From Candidula unifasciata (lineage: Eukaryota > Mollusca > Gastropoda > Stylommatophora > Geomitridae), in assembly GCA_905116865.2 (NCBI GenBank), contig CAJHNH020006557.1, positions 1-64,000 on the forward strand: a stretch of 64,000 bases of DNA. Reading direction: 5' to 3'. Within the stretch, counting starts at the first letter, position 1. The number at the start of each line of letters is the position of its first letter. Positions 21,942-33,272 of the stretch are shown piece by piece. Position numbers and translations under genes: made by a program. The notes beneath the pieces were generated by a model. It was given only the letters and a program-made list of their open reading frames with translations. It had not been told where the DNA came from and did no database searches.

Positions 21942-22679
21942 GTTATTATGAATGTCATTTTGAATGTTGTTAATTAAGCTTAAATTAAAACAATCAGAAG
22001 CAAACTCTTGCAATGGTTTGTGATTCTGGCAGTCATCAAAATAATTTTGATTTTGTTGTTGGTGAACTCTCCCATTGTACAATAGGTTATTGACTTTGTT
22101 GTAAATAAACTCACTTTACACAACAGGCTGACTAGTGAAATGAATATGAACCTGACAAAATTTACAAGAATTTAATAACATTTCTAGAAATTTAATTCTA
22201 ACATACACAAATTTGATAAAATATTTCATTTTTACTTGATGTTAGCTTGGCTAGGGCAGGATCTTCTCAACAGTCCTAAACTCTGACATTTTATTGCTTT
22301 AGACTCTGTTATCAAGGGAATGTGGTATTTATAATTTTGTATACATTGTAATAAATTACAGTTCACTGTATGGATAGAAGTACAATACAACATATTTCAT
22401 CTTCATTAATTTGTTTTATTGGTCTATTTTCTTCCCCTCTTTTACTTCCTTTTTTGTTTGAGACTTGCCACTGTCTCACTATGAATGTGTCAGCTTGTAC
22501 ATGTGATAGCATTGCTACAGATGTACAAATTGATATTTGTAAGATTTGTGCATTTTCACTGGTTACAGACAGAAAGATACTAAGAGCACAACTTGTCCAT
22601 GTTCGATAGATGTATGAGAGATGGTTAAAGTGGACAAGTTAAAGTTTATCTCCCTCCTTTTTTCCTTTTCTTTATGTTT

Positions 22680-22900
22680 TGGGTTGACAGCTTGTTATGT
22701 AATCACAATCAATGTCTTTACACATTGGGCATTCCAATGCATGCTCAGTTCTCTAGTGCAGCAGCCACTTCAAGGTACCTCTACTGATTTTTCCCATGAG
22801 GAGTTGGTTTTAATATCTCCTGTATTGACCTCGAAAGCAGCAGAGACATTCTTCACCAAGCCTAACTCTCAGGTCACACAATCATGTTAGTGTCAGTGTC
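22680..22900 (+). mobile_element. Degraded relative of the 5-kb mariner-type MITE
   Basis: Collinear with 4985-5220: TTATCACAATC versus TAATCACAATC, then GGGCATTCC, GGTACCTCTACTGA, TTCCCATGAG and TGACCTCGAA in the same order. Terminal repeats are not visible. Confidence 0.6.
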
Positions 22901-23104
22901 TAGTAAGGGCAACTAACCTCTTGTATTACTGTTCCCATCCTTTGTGCTGTGTTTTCCTATGCTGATATTGACCAGCACTTTGTGGGCTCATCTGAGTAAA
23001 TGACAATGTCTTCTGGGCATGAATGCTGATCATTCAGCTTGTTTGTGAAAGGATATCATATGTCATAATCTGTATGTATATGTTAAAATTGTATGTCACT
23101 ACAT

Positions 23105-23571
23105 GAAATACTTCTTATGTCAAATCAGTGCTTTTGTATGGGGCGGAAACATTGAGAACAACTAAGGCAATTACTGATAAACTACAAATATTCATTAACT
23201 GGTGCCTGCGCAAAATAGAAGGAATTAAATGGTATGATATAATAATTAATGTAGAGCTTTGAGAGAGAACTAAACAGGCTCCTGTGGACCAAGAGGTGAG
23301 GAAAAGACGCTGGCGTTGGATAGGACACACACTGAGAAAACAGGAGAACAGCATAACTAGAATGTCTTTGCATTGGAACCCACAGGGGCATAGGAATAAA
23401 GGAAGGCCAAAAAACACACGGAGAAGAGAGCTGGAGAATGAAGTTAGAAAGATGGGGAGGACATGGGGAGAGCTCCATGCAATGGCGAAGGATAGAAAGA
23501 CTTGGCGTGAGTTGGTGAGGGCCTATGCTCCATTGGGGGATAGAAAGGCAGAAGAAGAAGAAACTATGTAA
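23105..23571 (+). mobile_element. LINE 3' end with open C-terminal ORF
   Basis: The frame at 23284-23571 is open for 95 codons and encodes KRRWRWIGHTLRKQENSITR, SLHWNPQGHRNKGRPKNTRR and WGELHAMAKDRKTWRELV, a well-preserved C-terminus of a CR1/RTE-related LINE. A GAAGAA tail follows. It is 5'-truncated and inserted in intron 2 only 105 bases before glycogenin exon 3. Confidence 0.85.
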
Positions 23572-23675
23572 TTATGTAGCTTTCTTTAAATTAAACTATT
23601 ATTGTTTATTGAGCTGCATGTACTTAATAACAGCTTTTCTCATGTATGTGACCACCACATCCTTCTGTTTTCCAG

Positions 23676-23850
23676 GGAACAATTAGGTGGAATTTTTGAC
23701 AGCACAGTTACTGTAAATGTACTTGACAGTAGTGACACAACTAACCTTGAGCTTCTAGGCAGGCCAGACCTCAGTGTTACATTTACCAAGTTACATTGTT
23801 GGCGGCTGACACAGTTCAAGAAATGTGTGTTTTTGGATGCAGATACTTTG
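23676..23850 (+). CDS. GYG1: Glycogenin exon 3, carries the DAD metal motif
   Basis: Preceded by a good acceptor (TGTTTTCCAG) and followed by GTAAGG. It encodes residues 51-109, including VNVLDSSDTTNLELLGRPDL, then TFTKLHCWRLTQFKKCVFLD and ADTL. The conserved blocks FTKLHCW.LTQ and the DxD motif (Asp105-Ala-Asp107 by my numbering) bind UDP-glucose with manganese. It joins exon 4 in phase 0. Confidence 0.96.
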
Positions 23851-23989
23851 GTAAGGAAGTGTATGTTTTATATATGTTAGGCTGTGGATAGCTGTTAATA
23901 AATTTAACATTGTATACCGTAGCTGCAGTAAGTTATCATTAAATAAAAGGCAACATTTAGGAATTTATTCAAATCTTGCTGGCAAAATA

Positions 23990-24190
23990 ATTAGAAACAT
24001 CTAAGAGCACTGACTCTGTGAGACATAATACCAGATCCAGAGTGAAACAAGAGTGTGTACTATCTTTGCTAATGTTTATCATATCAATTGACATTATCAG
24101 CAGAGCAAGAAAAGTATGTGATGAAGCTGAAAACCCCAATGAACAGTTTACCCATGACCAAACTATCATTCGTAATTTTCTAGAAAATGT
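23990..24190 (+). mobile_element. Small LINE reverse-transcriptase fragment
   Basis: Contains SRVKQECVLSLLMFIISIDI, a decayed form of the RT block VRQGCVLSP.LF....D. Confidence 0.6.
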
Positions 24191-24387
24191 GATGCATTTA
24201 AATCACCTGAGCAAGGCATGTAAACATTTCCCCAGAAATACAGGAAGACAAACCTGGTCTTTGGCCAGCAGCATGTATATCTTGGCAGATACAAGATCTT
24301 GTTCAGCACCATTTGACCACCAACATTCTGATAGATTTGAACAAGGCAGCAAGTGAAAAAAATAGATACATGCCCTAGAAGAGTATT

Positions 24388-25920
24388 GTGATCATCGTCA
24401 TCATCATGTGTCCTGCCAACTGGCATAGGCGCTTGTGCGTCTCCACAAATCACAATCCCTGGTTGCCTGGAACAGCTCTCTTGATGATATTCCTTTATGT
24501 CATTGTTTCAGCCAATCTAGCATAATCTCTCTGGGTCTGTCTCCACCCCTTTTTCCACTGATCTTTCCAGTTGTCATGATGTTCTCCAGTGTCTCTTTTC
24601 TCATTTTGTGGCCAAAGAACAGTATTTGTCTCTTTCTCATTGTTTTATATAGAGATCTACTTTTATCAGCTTCTCTCAAGCAATCGTTGTTAGTTACTCT
24701 GGCCGTCCAAGGTATTCAAAACATTCGTCTCAGAAACCACATCTCTGTTGCTTCAAAATTCTTCTTAATTTGTTCAGTGACATTCCAAGATTCGCTACCA
24801 TACAGTAGAACACATTCTATGTGACATTTTAGCACCCTCTTTCTGACATTAAATGAGAGCGATTTATTGCATATTTTTCATTTTCTGAAATGCAGCTTTC
24901 ACTTGACCTATTCTGCTTTTTTAATCTGTCACACATTTTCCATTTGATGATATGATTGTTCCCAGATATTTGAATTCATTGACTTGGTTAAGTCTTTTTT
25001 CTTTAATTGAGATATCACAACATGGAGTTATCTTCTTCTTTGATATAACCATTACTTCCGTTTTCTTAATATTCAATGAAAGTCCTTTCTTAGCACTCTC
25101 CATCCCCACAATATCCAGCAGATGTTGTAAATCAGTTGCATTTTCAGTTATCAAAACTGTAAATTATTTATATTGTACCCTCCAACTCTACTCAAAATTA
25201 CTTCACTATATAGAGAGTAAAGGTCTGGGGATTAGACACATCCCTGTCTTACTCCTTGCTTTATCTGTTCAAAAGTACCCAATCTGTTTCCCACTTTAAT
25301 TGCTGCCACTTGGTTCCAGTAAATGGTTTTAATTATTCTGAAATCTTTCCTGTCTACATTGAGGTCTTCCAACATTTTTATCATCTCTTCATGTTTAACT
25401 TTGTCAAATGCTTTTGTATGTCCATTGATTTTTCTATCAGTGTTCATAATATGTTCCCTTTACCTTCCATAAATCCGTATTGCTCTTCACTAATTTCCAT
25501 TCTTATTTTTCTTTTTGTTCTTCTCATTATAATTCTTAGTAGAAGTTTGGTGACATGATTTATTAAGTTAATTGTACAAAATTCTTCAAGCGCAATTGAT
25601 CCTGGTCTTTTGGGTAATGCAATAAATACAGATTTCATCATATCACTTGGAATGTATCCAGTGTTATATATAAATGTCATTCATCGGTTTAGTTAATATT
25701 TCTACCCCAAATTCCCCAGTACTTATAATTCTTCTACTGAAATTTTGTCTAGCCCCGTTGACTTTCCTTTCTTCACATGTTTAATAGCATCAATAACTTC
25801 TTCTTTTAGTATAGATAGACCTTGTAAATTTTTTTCTTCTGGTAATTCTGCTCTTTTCCATCACTCAGCTTTCTTATGTATTCATTCCATCTAGTTATTA
25901 TATCATCTTCCTCCATTTGA
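24388..25920 (-). mobile_element. RTE-type LINE, 1.5-kb 3' portion
   Basis: From the 3' end (CATCATCAT tail near 24400) it extends through the C-terminal region to the RT palm. Minus-strand segments read GMESAKKGLSLNIKKTEVMV (25154-24921), GHTKAFDKVKHEEMIKML and FEQIKQGVRQGCV (25447-25232), and ISEEQYGFMEGKG (25680-25444). These are RT blocks in the correct order. Frameshifts between segments; the YADD region is degraded. Confidence 0.85.
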
Positions 25921-27465
25921 ATGTGATAATGATACTAATTCAAATGGGCTGAGTTTCATTTGATGGACATTATAATTTAACTTTTGTTAGTAAATATGTA
26001 TAGGGTGTTATATTTAGTAGGTCATGAGGTTTTGGTAAATAAACTTGATATGATTCACTCCTAAGGTAGTTTTAGGTTAATATTTTTGTAAATAGAAGCC
26101 GAATGTTTGATTTAATCAGTAATAATTGGTGTAGATAAATCTGGATGTTGCATTGAAGAGGTAGTATTTGATACATGGTGTTTTTGTTGGTGATTAATCA
26201 TTCCTTTTTACTTCCATTTCTATTATGGCCTCTGTGAGACCTGTGTCAATGGAACAACTTAGCATTGTTTCCTAAAATAGATACCTGACATTTATCTCAA
26301 TTTTGACAGGAAAAGATAGAGGATAATATAGCTGGCCAGCTGATCTTATTAACTCACATCTTTCAGTGGTCATTATTTACCAAACCATTGAAAATAAATG
26401 TGGTGCCTCAGTGTGTGATTTATTTTGCCAACACATTTTTTGCCTTTCTTGTGTGCAGTTTTACTCCTTTTTTGTCACCTTATCTTTCTGTGAAAATGGG
26501 TTGTAAATACCTCTTCAGATCAAAAGAAAGACAAAAAGCAGATTAAATGCTTAGCATGACAGTTTAGCACTAACAAACATTTACCAGCATTTTGGAAGCT
26601 GGTTGCTCAGATGCAAGAACAGTCACTACATTCAGTTTTCATTATCATGTAGCAGGACCCCCCGACCCCCGAACGAAACTTGGTCTAACCCCAGCTCTAT
26701 CACCTTATGTACTTTTCCTACCCAAGGTGTTTATCCTGTGCTCGTCTTCGTGCTGATTAGCCGTTGCCCCTCTTTCCCTGTATGATGCCCTCCACTTCTG
26801 CTCTTTCTTATCCACTGTGGCATTTGATGTGGTGAAAAAAAAGTTCAGTTTCTGAGATGGGATGCTGCTTAGGAACCAGTCTTCTTTGATGTTCAGATCT
26901 ATTAGAATGTCAGTATTTAATTTCTTCTTGGTCCACCATAGTTGGAGAATCTTTCTTGGGCATTTTGGCTAGAATGCCTCTATTTCTGTAATGATTGCAA
27001 GATAGCCCTTAAGCCATAGCCATATTTTGCTACAGAAAAGATGCATGCTTTGCAAAATTGTAATTTTGATTTCCTGGCAGAAGCTTATCCATAGACTTTT
27101 CATGCTGTTTAATACATTCAATATTAGTGTAATGAAATATGTGATTAGAACTATATTCTGATAAATGTTATATGTCTTTGTGTTAAAATGCATTTCTACA
27201 GTGTGTACATTTGTGGGTAATTGGGAAGGAGGCAATCACAGGTTTACTGATGGTAATGTAAGAGAATTGCACTACAGGAAACTATGTAAATCAAGTAATT
27301 CAGTCTCCATCATTTTATAGTCTTGTATATTAAAGTAATGATCACTGTCTAGTGGAGAATATTTATCTTCTTCTAACTTTCCTTCTTGAGCTCTGACAAA
27401 ATACCCTTAGCATTTCACATCCCTTCTGCAATATCTGCAATTGGATTACTTTTACTGTGAAACAG
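25921..27465. other. Glycogenin intron 3 remainder
   Basis: AT-rich non-coding DNA without recognised repeats. Confidence 0.5.
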
Positions 27466-27628
27466 GTATTACAAAACATTGATGAGCTGTTTGAGCGAGA
27501 TGAGTTGTCAGCAGCCCCTGATGCAGGCTGGCCGGACTGCTTCAACTCTGGTGTGTTTGTTTTTGTACCATCTGAAGAAACTTACAGAAGTTTACTCACT
27601 TTTGCTGTCACTACTGGCTCCTTTGATG
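27466..27628 (+). CDS. GYG1: Glycogenin exon 4, substrate-binding region
   Basis: The acceptor GTGAAACAG precedes GTATTACAAAAC, and the donor GTGAGT follows. It encodes residues 110-163, with [20 protein letters not shown] and [10 protein letters not shown]. These are near-invariant glycogenin blocks ([17 protein letters not shown]), lining the active site. Exon end is phase 1, splitting the Gly of FDGGDQG. Confidence 0.97.
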
Positions 27629-27884
27629 GTGAGTCCTGGCTGAATGTAGGAATGTTTTTGAGATCTGGTGCTGAGGCAGGTAGTTAAGCATTATTATGCC
27701 ATGATCTTTCAGGGTTATTATAGAGGGAAGGGTCACCTTTTCCTTAGAAAAAATTAATGCGAGCAGAAACATTACACACATGCATGCACACACAAGTGCA
27801 CACACACATACAATATACATGCATTTCAAATAATTTAGTACACATACCTTACTGTGGACACAGGCATGCATGTTCACCTATGCT

Positions 27885-28473
27885 GGCTCTCCTGTCAACT
27901 ACGGCCGGTAGACAACAGCAGACGGCTGGTTAGTCGGAGTTCTGTCCCTTGGCTACAGTGCAATTGCGGAGTGGAAAAGGAGGGAACGAAACAATTTACA
28001 CAATTACTGTGTGTTGGCGATAGACAGCCTGCACTGCCCTGCAATAATCATACAGTTACAGTTTAGGTTTGGGTTAGAGTTAGAGTTTGGGTTAGCGTTA
28101 CGGCTAGTGTCGCCGCATCTTGTCTTTGCAGACACTCAACGTAGCAACCCAAACCCTAACCCTAACCCTAACTCAAACCCTAACCCAAACCGTATGATGA
28201 CAGTAGGGCACTGCATGCTGTCTATCGCCAACACACAGTAATTATGTTACTTGTTTCGTTCACTTCAATCCACTCCGTAATGCGTCGCAAGAAGCGGTAA
28301 TTGAACGCGGTCGCTAATTTGAGTCGAAGCGCTGGTTCTGCCAGGTATGTCGACCTCACTTTGTTTTTTGATTCGTGCCTTCTCCACTCCGTAATTGCAC
28401 TGTAGCCTAGGGACAGAACTCCGACTAACCGGCCGTCTACTGTTGTCTACCGGCCGTAGTTTACAGGAGAGCC
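27885..28473. mobile_element. Merlin-type foldback element with telomere-like core (copy 2)
   Basis: The termini are GGCTCTCCTGT on the left and ACAGGAGAGCC on the right. They continue into long inverted arms sharing ACTACGGCCGGTAGACAACA, CGGAGTTCTGTCCC and GGCGATAGACAGC. The inner arms are telomere-like: TTAGGTTTGGGTTAGAG-type sequence near 28062-28105 and CCCTAACCCTAACCC near 28150-28190, in inverted orientation. The flanks CCTATGCT and CATATGCC agree at 6 of 8 bases. The arms share blocks with the element at 36.6 kb (GACGGCT, GAGTTCTSTCCCTTGGC, GAG.GGAAAAG). No transposase remains. Confidence 0.75.
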
Positions 28474-28562
28474 CATATGCCTTTACCATACACAAGCAAA
28501 TGCTTGCACAAACACCAGTACAAGCTCACGTCTTTGTGGAAGATTTATACAAATACTTTTTG

Positions 28563-28565
<3 letters not shown>

Positions 28566-28610
<45 letters not shown>
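28566..28610. repeat. GA microsatellite
   Basis: About 22 uninterrupted GA units. Confidence 0.95.
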
Positions 28611-28612
<2 letters not shown>

Positions 28613-28771
28613 CCATAAAATACAGACACAAACATAAAAAAAAACCCCAGTTCTTTTACATGCCAGTGACGTATCGAGCCTAATAGGCTAGACTCAACTC
28701 GACATCACGGCAGGGCAGCCAGCATGCACACACACATGCTATGGTGTTAAGAAACATTAAATATTTTACTA

Positions 28772-29631
28772 AGAGGGGAAGTCAATAAGTAAGTCACAAA
28801 TGGTTATTAAAAAAAAAAGATGACTTGAAAACCATTAATTTTTACACACACACTGTCCCTTTATTTCTCAACATAATTTCCACCAACATTGATGCACTCG
28901 TCTCATAGTTTTGTCAGTCCTCCCAAAACCTGCTGCATAGAACTGCGTGCTCTGTTTTCTAAACCACGTTTTCACTTCATATTCAACTTTTGGGTAATTC
29001 GCGAAATGTCTCCCACCAAAGTGGGTCTTTCGGTGGACCAAAAAGGTGGAAATCACTAGAGGCTTAGTTGAGGCCGCAAGGTGAATGTTCTAGAAGTTCC
29101 CACCCAAGATGGTCAATTTTCTGAGTTAACCAAGGCATATGAAGTCTGACATTATAAAGGAGCACTACTCCTCTAGTCACAGGCCTAGACGTTTTCTTGA
29201 ATTGGATCATGAAGCATCGATAGAACTTTACAATATGAATCAGCATTCACTTTGTCACCTCTTTTTTGTTGTTTTTTGAATTGGTTAAAAGCACTCCTTC
29301 ACAATCACAAAACACTGTCAGCAAAACCTTTCCTACTGATGGTGTAACCTTGCATTTTCTCTGGATGACCAGATTAGACTGATAAACAAAAACAGGAATA
29401 ATTTCCTTATGAATGTCCTTTGCAAGCAGCATGTTGTTCTTTGAGAGTACAATCCACAAGTACAGTCGCCATTTTGTTTATGTGTTGCGAGTGTGCTTGC
29501 AACACCTAGCGTCACCTAATGAACTAAGACATAAAGTTTGATATTGCTGTTACCTGATGACACCATTAGAAACTACCAGTTACATTTTCCTGCCATCCCA
29601 TAAGAATTTGTGACTTATTTATTGACTCCTC
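28772..29631 (-). mobile_element. Deleted mariner transposon
   Basis: The terminal repeats AGTCAATAAGTAAGTCACAA (left) and their near-complement at the right end are each bordered by TA. Length is about 860 bp against roughly 1.3 kb for full mariners. Inside are scrambled transposase blocks on the minus strand. Confidence 0.8.
28868..29459 (-). pseudogene. Mariner transposase remnant
   Basis: Blocks in order on the minus strand: GKVLLTVFCDCEGVLL (normally FWD..G, first catalytic Asp, here FCD), RPVTRGVVLLYNVRLHMPWL (normally the HDNARPH block, now YNVRLH), GWELLEHSPCGLN (normally HPPYSPDL), then WFRKQSTQFYAAGF and CINVGGNYV-like C-terminal sequence. The N-terminal DNA-binding domain is absent, and key catalytic residues are altered or out of frame. 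It cannot be active. Confidence 0.85.
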
Positions 29632-29689
29632 TATCTGCGGTCTCGAGGTAATAAATACTAATGTTAAATTAAACTGATGAACATCATCA

Positions 29690-30500
29690 TCATCATCATC
29701 AGGTGCCTTGCCGACTGGCGTGGGCGATCATGCCTCTCCATAATCTGCGATCTCCTGCAGCATGTATCAGTTCATGTGCCGACACATCTCCATGCCATGC
29801 AGCAAGACTGTCAAGCATCTTCTCTCGTTGTCTTCCTCTATCCCTCCTTCCACTGATCTTTCCAGTGGTCACAACATGTTCTATTTTCCCTCTTCTCATA
29901 ACATGGCCGAAAAATGATGACCTGTCTCCTTCTGATGTCAGTGATAAGTTGTCTTCAGGCTCCCGCCTCTTTTAAAACCTCTTGGTTGCTCTTTTTGGCT
30001 GCCAAGGTATTCTAAGCATTCTTCCGTAAAACCACATCTCTGAGGCCTCTAAAAATTGTTTGGCCTGCCTACCGATTGTCCAGGATTCACATCCATATGT
30101 TAAAACTGGATGTATGTAGCAAGCAAGAATTCTTTTTCTAACTCTCAATGACAAGGATATATTGCACAAGATGTTTTTCATTTTATAAAATGCAGTTTTT
30201 GCCTGTCCAATTCTGTTTCTTATTTCAGTTATGCATCTTCCATCTGATGTTATCCATGTGCCCAGATACTTAAATTTCTGTACTTGTCTTAAAATAACAC
30301 CATTGACTTTTATTACACATTTAGGAATAATTTGTTTCTTTGATACCACCATTACTTCTGTCTTCCCATTATTCAAACTGAGGCCCATTCTTCCACTTTC
30401 TAACACCACAATGTCTATCATTTCCTGTAATTCTTTCTGACTTGTTGCTATCAAGACTGTGTCATCAGCATAACGTAAACTGATGAACACCAATTGTAAT
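29690..30500 (-). mobile_element. RTE-type LINE, best-preserved 3' copy
   Basis: An 800-bp 5'-truncated copy with a CAT/ATG tail (29686-29700). It contains an open RT segment (30493-29972) and, one frameshift later, a C-terminal segment (29899-29699) reading GRRDRGRQREKMLDSLAAWH and AAGDRRLWRGMIAHAS. This copy is the reference for fragments at 6.6, 41.2 and 55.6 kb. Confidence 0.9.
29972..30493 (-). pseudogene. RTE-type reverse transcriptase, palm to thumb
   Basis: 173 open codons: SLRYADDTVLIATSQKEL carries the catalytic YADD box; GLSLNNGKTEVMVVSKK and KFKYLGTWITSDGR are the next conserved blocks; LTYGCESWTIGRQAKQFLEA and MWFYGRMLRIPW close the domain. Everything N-terminal to the YADD box is missing through 5' truncation. 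Confidence 0.9.
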
Positions 30501-31012
30501 TATACATCTGGGTATCAAGTTGGAGTCTGAAGACAGTAAAATACATAGAAACTGTCAGAAACATCACTAACTGTGGCCTAGCCATAGCCAGTTTGTATGC
30601 ACTGCTGGGGGTCATGACCTTGTAACATCCCAGTATGTCTTTGTGCAGATGTGAAATTCCAGTAGTAGCATTTCTCAGACTGCTAGTTTCTCAGCTTGGA
30701 GAGGGGAAGGACTTTTTTTTTTACATTTCTCCTAAAGTTGTAACAGTCATACAGAGCTCTCTGTACCAACCTGACTGCAATAGACTCAAGGTGTTTTTAG
30801 AGTAAGATGATGTGAACTCACTTAATTTGTTTTTAAGAGTAAACACTCTTTTATCAGCTAGAAATGTGAAGATAGCATGTTACAGGAAAATGTTTCCAGA
30901 AGTTTTAAAATTTTGTCTTGTCTTTTCTCTGCTTCCTCCATCTGTTTCCTTTTTTCATTCTTTCCCTCTTTCTCCTCTTCCTCTCTGTCTCCCTCTGTCG
31001 CCTGTCTGTCTG

Positions 31013-31020
<8 letters not shown>
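30500..31020. other. Glycogenin intron 4 remainder
   Basis: Non-coding, without recognised repeats until the CT tract. Confidence 0.5.

Positions 31021-31094
<74 letters not shown>
31020..31094. repeat. CT microsatellite next to a splice acceptor
   Basis: About 37 CT dinucleotides ending 40 bases upstream of glycogenin exon 5. It forms a very extended polypyrimidine region on the transcribed RNA. Confidence 0.95.
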
Positions 31095-31097
<3 letters not shown>

Positions 31098-31134
31098 CTG
31101 AGCTTTGATAGTTTCTTATTCTTTTCCCTTCCAG

Positions 31135-31261
31135 GTGGTGACCAAGGTCTTCTGAACCTATACTTTGGCAGCTGGGCTACAGCAGATATTGGCAAACATC
31201 TTCCTTTCATTTATAATGTGGTTTCACAGTCTTTCTACTCTTATAAGCCGGCTTTAAAACA
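31135..31261 (+). CDS. GYG1: Glycogenin exon 5, carries the self-glucosylated Tyr
   Basis: The acceptor CTTCCAG and donor GTGAGT flank it. It encodes [32 protein letters not shown] and [10 protein letters not shown] (residues 164-206). The GGDQG.LN and HLPF.YN blocks are catalytic-domain signatures. The SFYSY segment aligns with the animal glycogenin stretch containing the autoglucosylated tyrosine (Tyr195 in human), here Tyr198 by my count. A 73-bp CT microsatellite lies 40 bases upstream of the acceptor. Exon end is phase 2. Confidence 0.97.
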
Positions 31262-31583
31262 GTGAGTATGTTGTTTGTGCCTATGTAGATTTCTTCTTTG
31301 TCTCCTCTCATTTTCTCTATATTTCCTTATCTATGTCCTCTTTCTCATCCCCTCCCCCTTTTTTATGGTTCTTCTAAATTTGCTGTGCTACCATAACTGT
31401 CTTTTCCTAGTGGCTGTGTCCAGTACACTTGAAATGGTGTTATGGTTGAGGGAGTGGGTGGGGTTTCGACATGACTCTGGTGATTTTTCTTTTCTTTGAT
31501 GTGTTATATTTGTTAGCAATTCTGGCATATTTTTACTCTCTGTCTTGTCTCCCTACCTGCCACTCTCTCTTTATCTGTGTTTG

Positions 31584-33143
31584 TCACTGCCTTCCTATTG
31601 GTTTTTCGCTGTTATCTTGGTCTATTTGGGGTTGCTTGGAGCTGTTGTCTTCACGGCTTTCATCCTGCTTTTTCTGCAATTCCTGTAGTGCTGCTATTGT
31701 TTCTGCTTTTATGTCATTAAGTGTCTTTATTTTGTAGTCCAATATCTCTCTCATCTCTTTCATCTCTGCAAGTATCTGTCTTGCTTGGCCATCAATTTCT
31801 GGCATGTTTTTCTTTGGAGTCAGCTTTTTTGCTTTTAATATCTTGACCTCTTCTTCTAACTTTCTGATCTTATTCTGCATCCTGGATTTCTCCACTGGGG
31901 TGAAGTATTCAGATTCCTTGCATTTTCTTCTGGCTTCTTTGCATGGTATTCTCTCAGTAATTGCTATCTTGAGTATTTGTTGGCAATGTTGTAGATAAGG
32001 ACATCCAAAATACCTCGCCCCGTGCTGTCCAAAACAGTTGCTGCATCGACGATTGCTATTTGGTTTTTGGTAATTTTTATCTTGCTTTGCCAATGGACAC
32101 TCATTATAGGAATGAGAGTCAGCACAGTATCTGCAAATCTCTATTTTGCTGTGGCACACTGACTTGGTATGAAATCCCTTTTGACATATGGAACATTGGA
32201 GTACCCTTGGGATATATATCTCTGGTTTCTGTAGTTTATTATCAATCTTGACTGTTTCTGGAATACTCTCGTCTTCTGTCGTCACCACTGCTACTGTTGA
32301 TTTCATGTCTTTGGAAATGATTCTCTCTGCTCTGATTATACTCATCTTCGGGTTTTCTCACCTCAAGTGCTCTGCGATCTCCTGGTTTGACCATTTAGTA
32401 TTCACTCTCTTGACCACCCACTTTCAGATCTCCTGAAATATCTTGGCTGCTACCAGTATCTTTTCTGGTAGTTGTAATTCTATTGTAGGCTGTGTACCAA
32501 TGTCCTCAGTCATTCTCTTCATCTGTTTTGTTTCATTCATCGTGATGATCAGACCTTCTTGTGTCTTTCTGATTCTGCATATGCTTCCTATCCCCAGTGA
32601 GATCTCCAGGTATCTGGTTATTTTGATTCTCGATAAGTCCAGGATTCTGGTTCCTCCTTCATTTATTTGGTAAATCTTTACTCCTGTCTTGATAACCGGA
32701 CCGTTGGACATTCTTGCGTTGCTTGGAGTCTCCCTCTCAGCCGGCATATAAGCTTGTTCGGTCGTGCAATCATCTGATTCCTCAGTTGTAATAGTGTTCT
32801 TTGATGTAGTTGATTCTACTGCCAGCATGACTCTTGGTGTGTCATTCTTGACTGTATTGGGCGCATTAGTTGACTGCAAGTTATACTGGCCACTATTGTC
32901 CCTTTCTAGGATGATAGCTTCAGGAAAGTCGTCATCATCCTCCACAGCAACTACATTCTTCTTGATCTTTTCCTCCTCCTTACTTCTTCTTGGGTCACTA
33001 TCTTCACTCTCTATGATGATAGCTTCTGCAAAGTCAAGATCATTCTTCACAGTATCCACGTTCTTCTTGGTCTGTTCTTTCTCTTTACTTCTTCTTGAAG
33101 CGTAAAAATCATGGCGCCTAGCTGCCTTCTTATATCTTGGCAT
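31584..33143 (-). pseudogene. LINE ORF1 (gag-like, zinc-knuckle protein), two in-frame stops
   Basis: One reading frame runs from ATG at 33143 to the stop at 31584, about 519 codons, interrupted only by two TGA codons (32424-32426 and 32358-32360). The N-terminal part is charged and acidic, with two similar RRSKE.E...KN modules. The middle has an RRM-like beta/alpha region, then VVKRVNTKWSNQEIAEHL, typical before the knuckles. The C-terminal part has zinc-knuckle-like Cys/His clusters (CSICQKGFHTKSVC, CRYCADSHSYNEC, CSNCFGQHGARYFGC) and a coiled coil. This is the architecture of ORF1 in Jockey/I-type LINEs. No ORF2 follows before glycogenin exon 5, so it is a lone ORF1 in antisense orientation in intron 5. 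Confidence 0.85.
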
Positions 33144-33272
33144 TGTTAGTAGTAGGTGATTCTAGGAATAATGTGTAATACTCACAACACTGCTGAGAAC
33201 TCTCGGTCACGAACACACGTTGCCGTCACCACCAAGCTCCTTGCCTTTCCAGAAAACGTCTGTGCCACGTTG

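Noticed and set aside
28062..28195. Telomere or chromosome end
   Set aside because: The TTAGGG-like sequence is short, inverted on itself and enclosed by transposon-type terminal repeats; it is interstitial. Same at 36905-37260.
30812..31265. Open frames of Ser/Leu repeats around 31 kb
   Set aside because: They are translations of the CT microsatellite; only the glycogenin exon at the end is real. Similar frames at 41.9, 62.1 and 63.2 kb are likewise artefacts.
32358..32426. TGA recoding (selenocysteine or readthrough) in the LINE ORF1
   Set aside because: Two TGA codons are more simply explained as TGG-to-TGA decay in a pseudogene; no supporting RNA structure was sought or seen.
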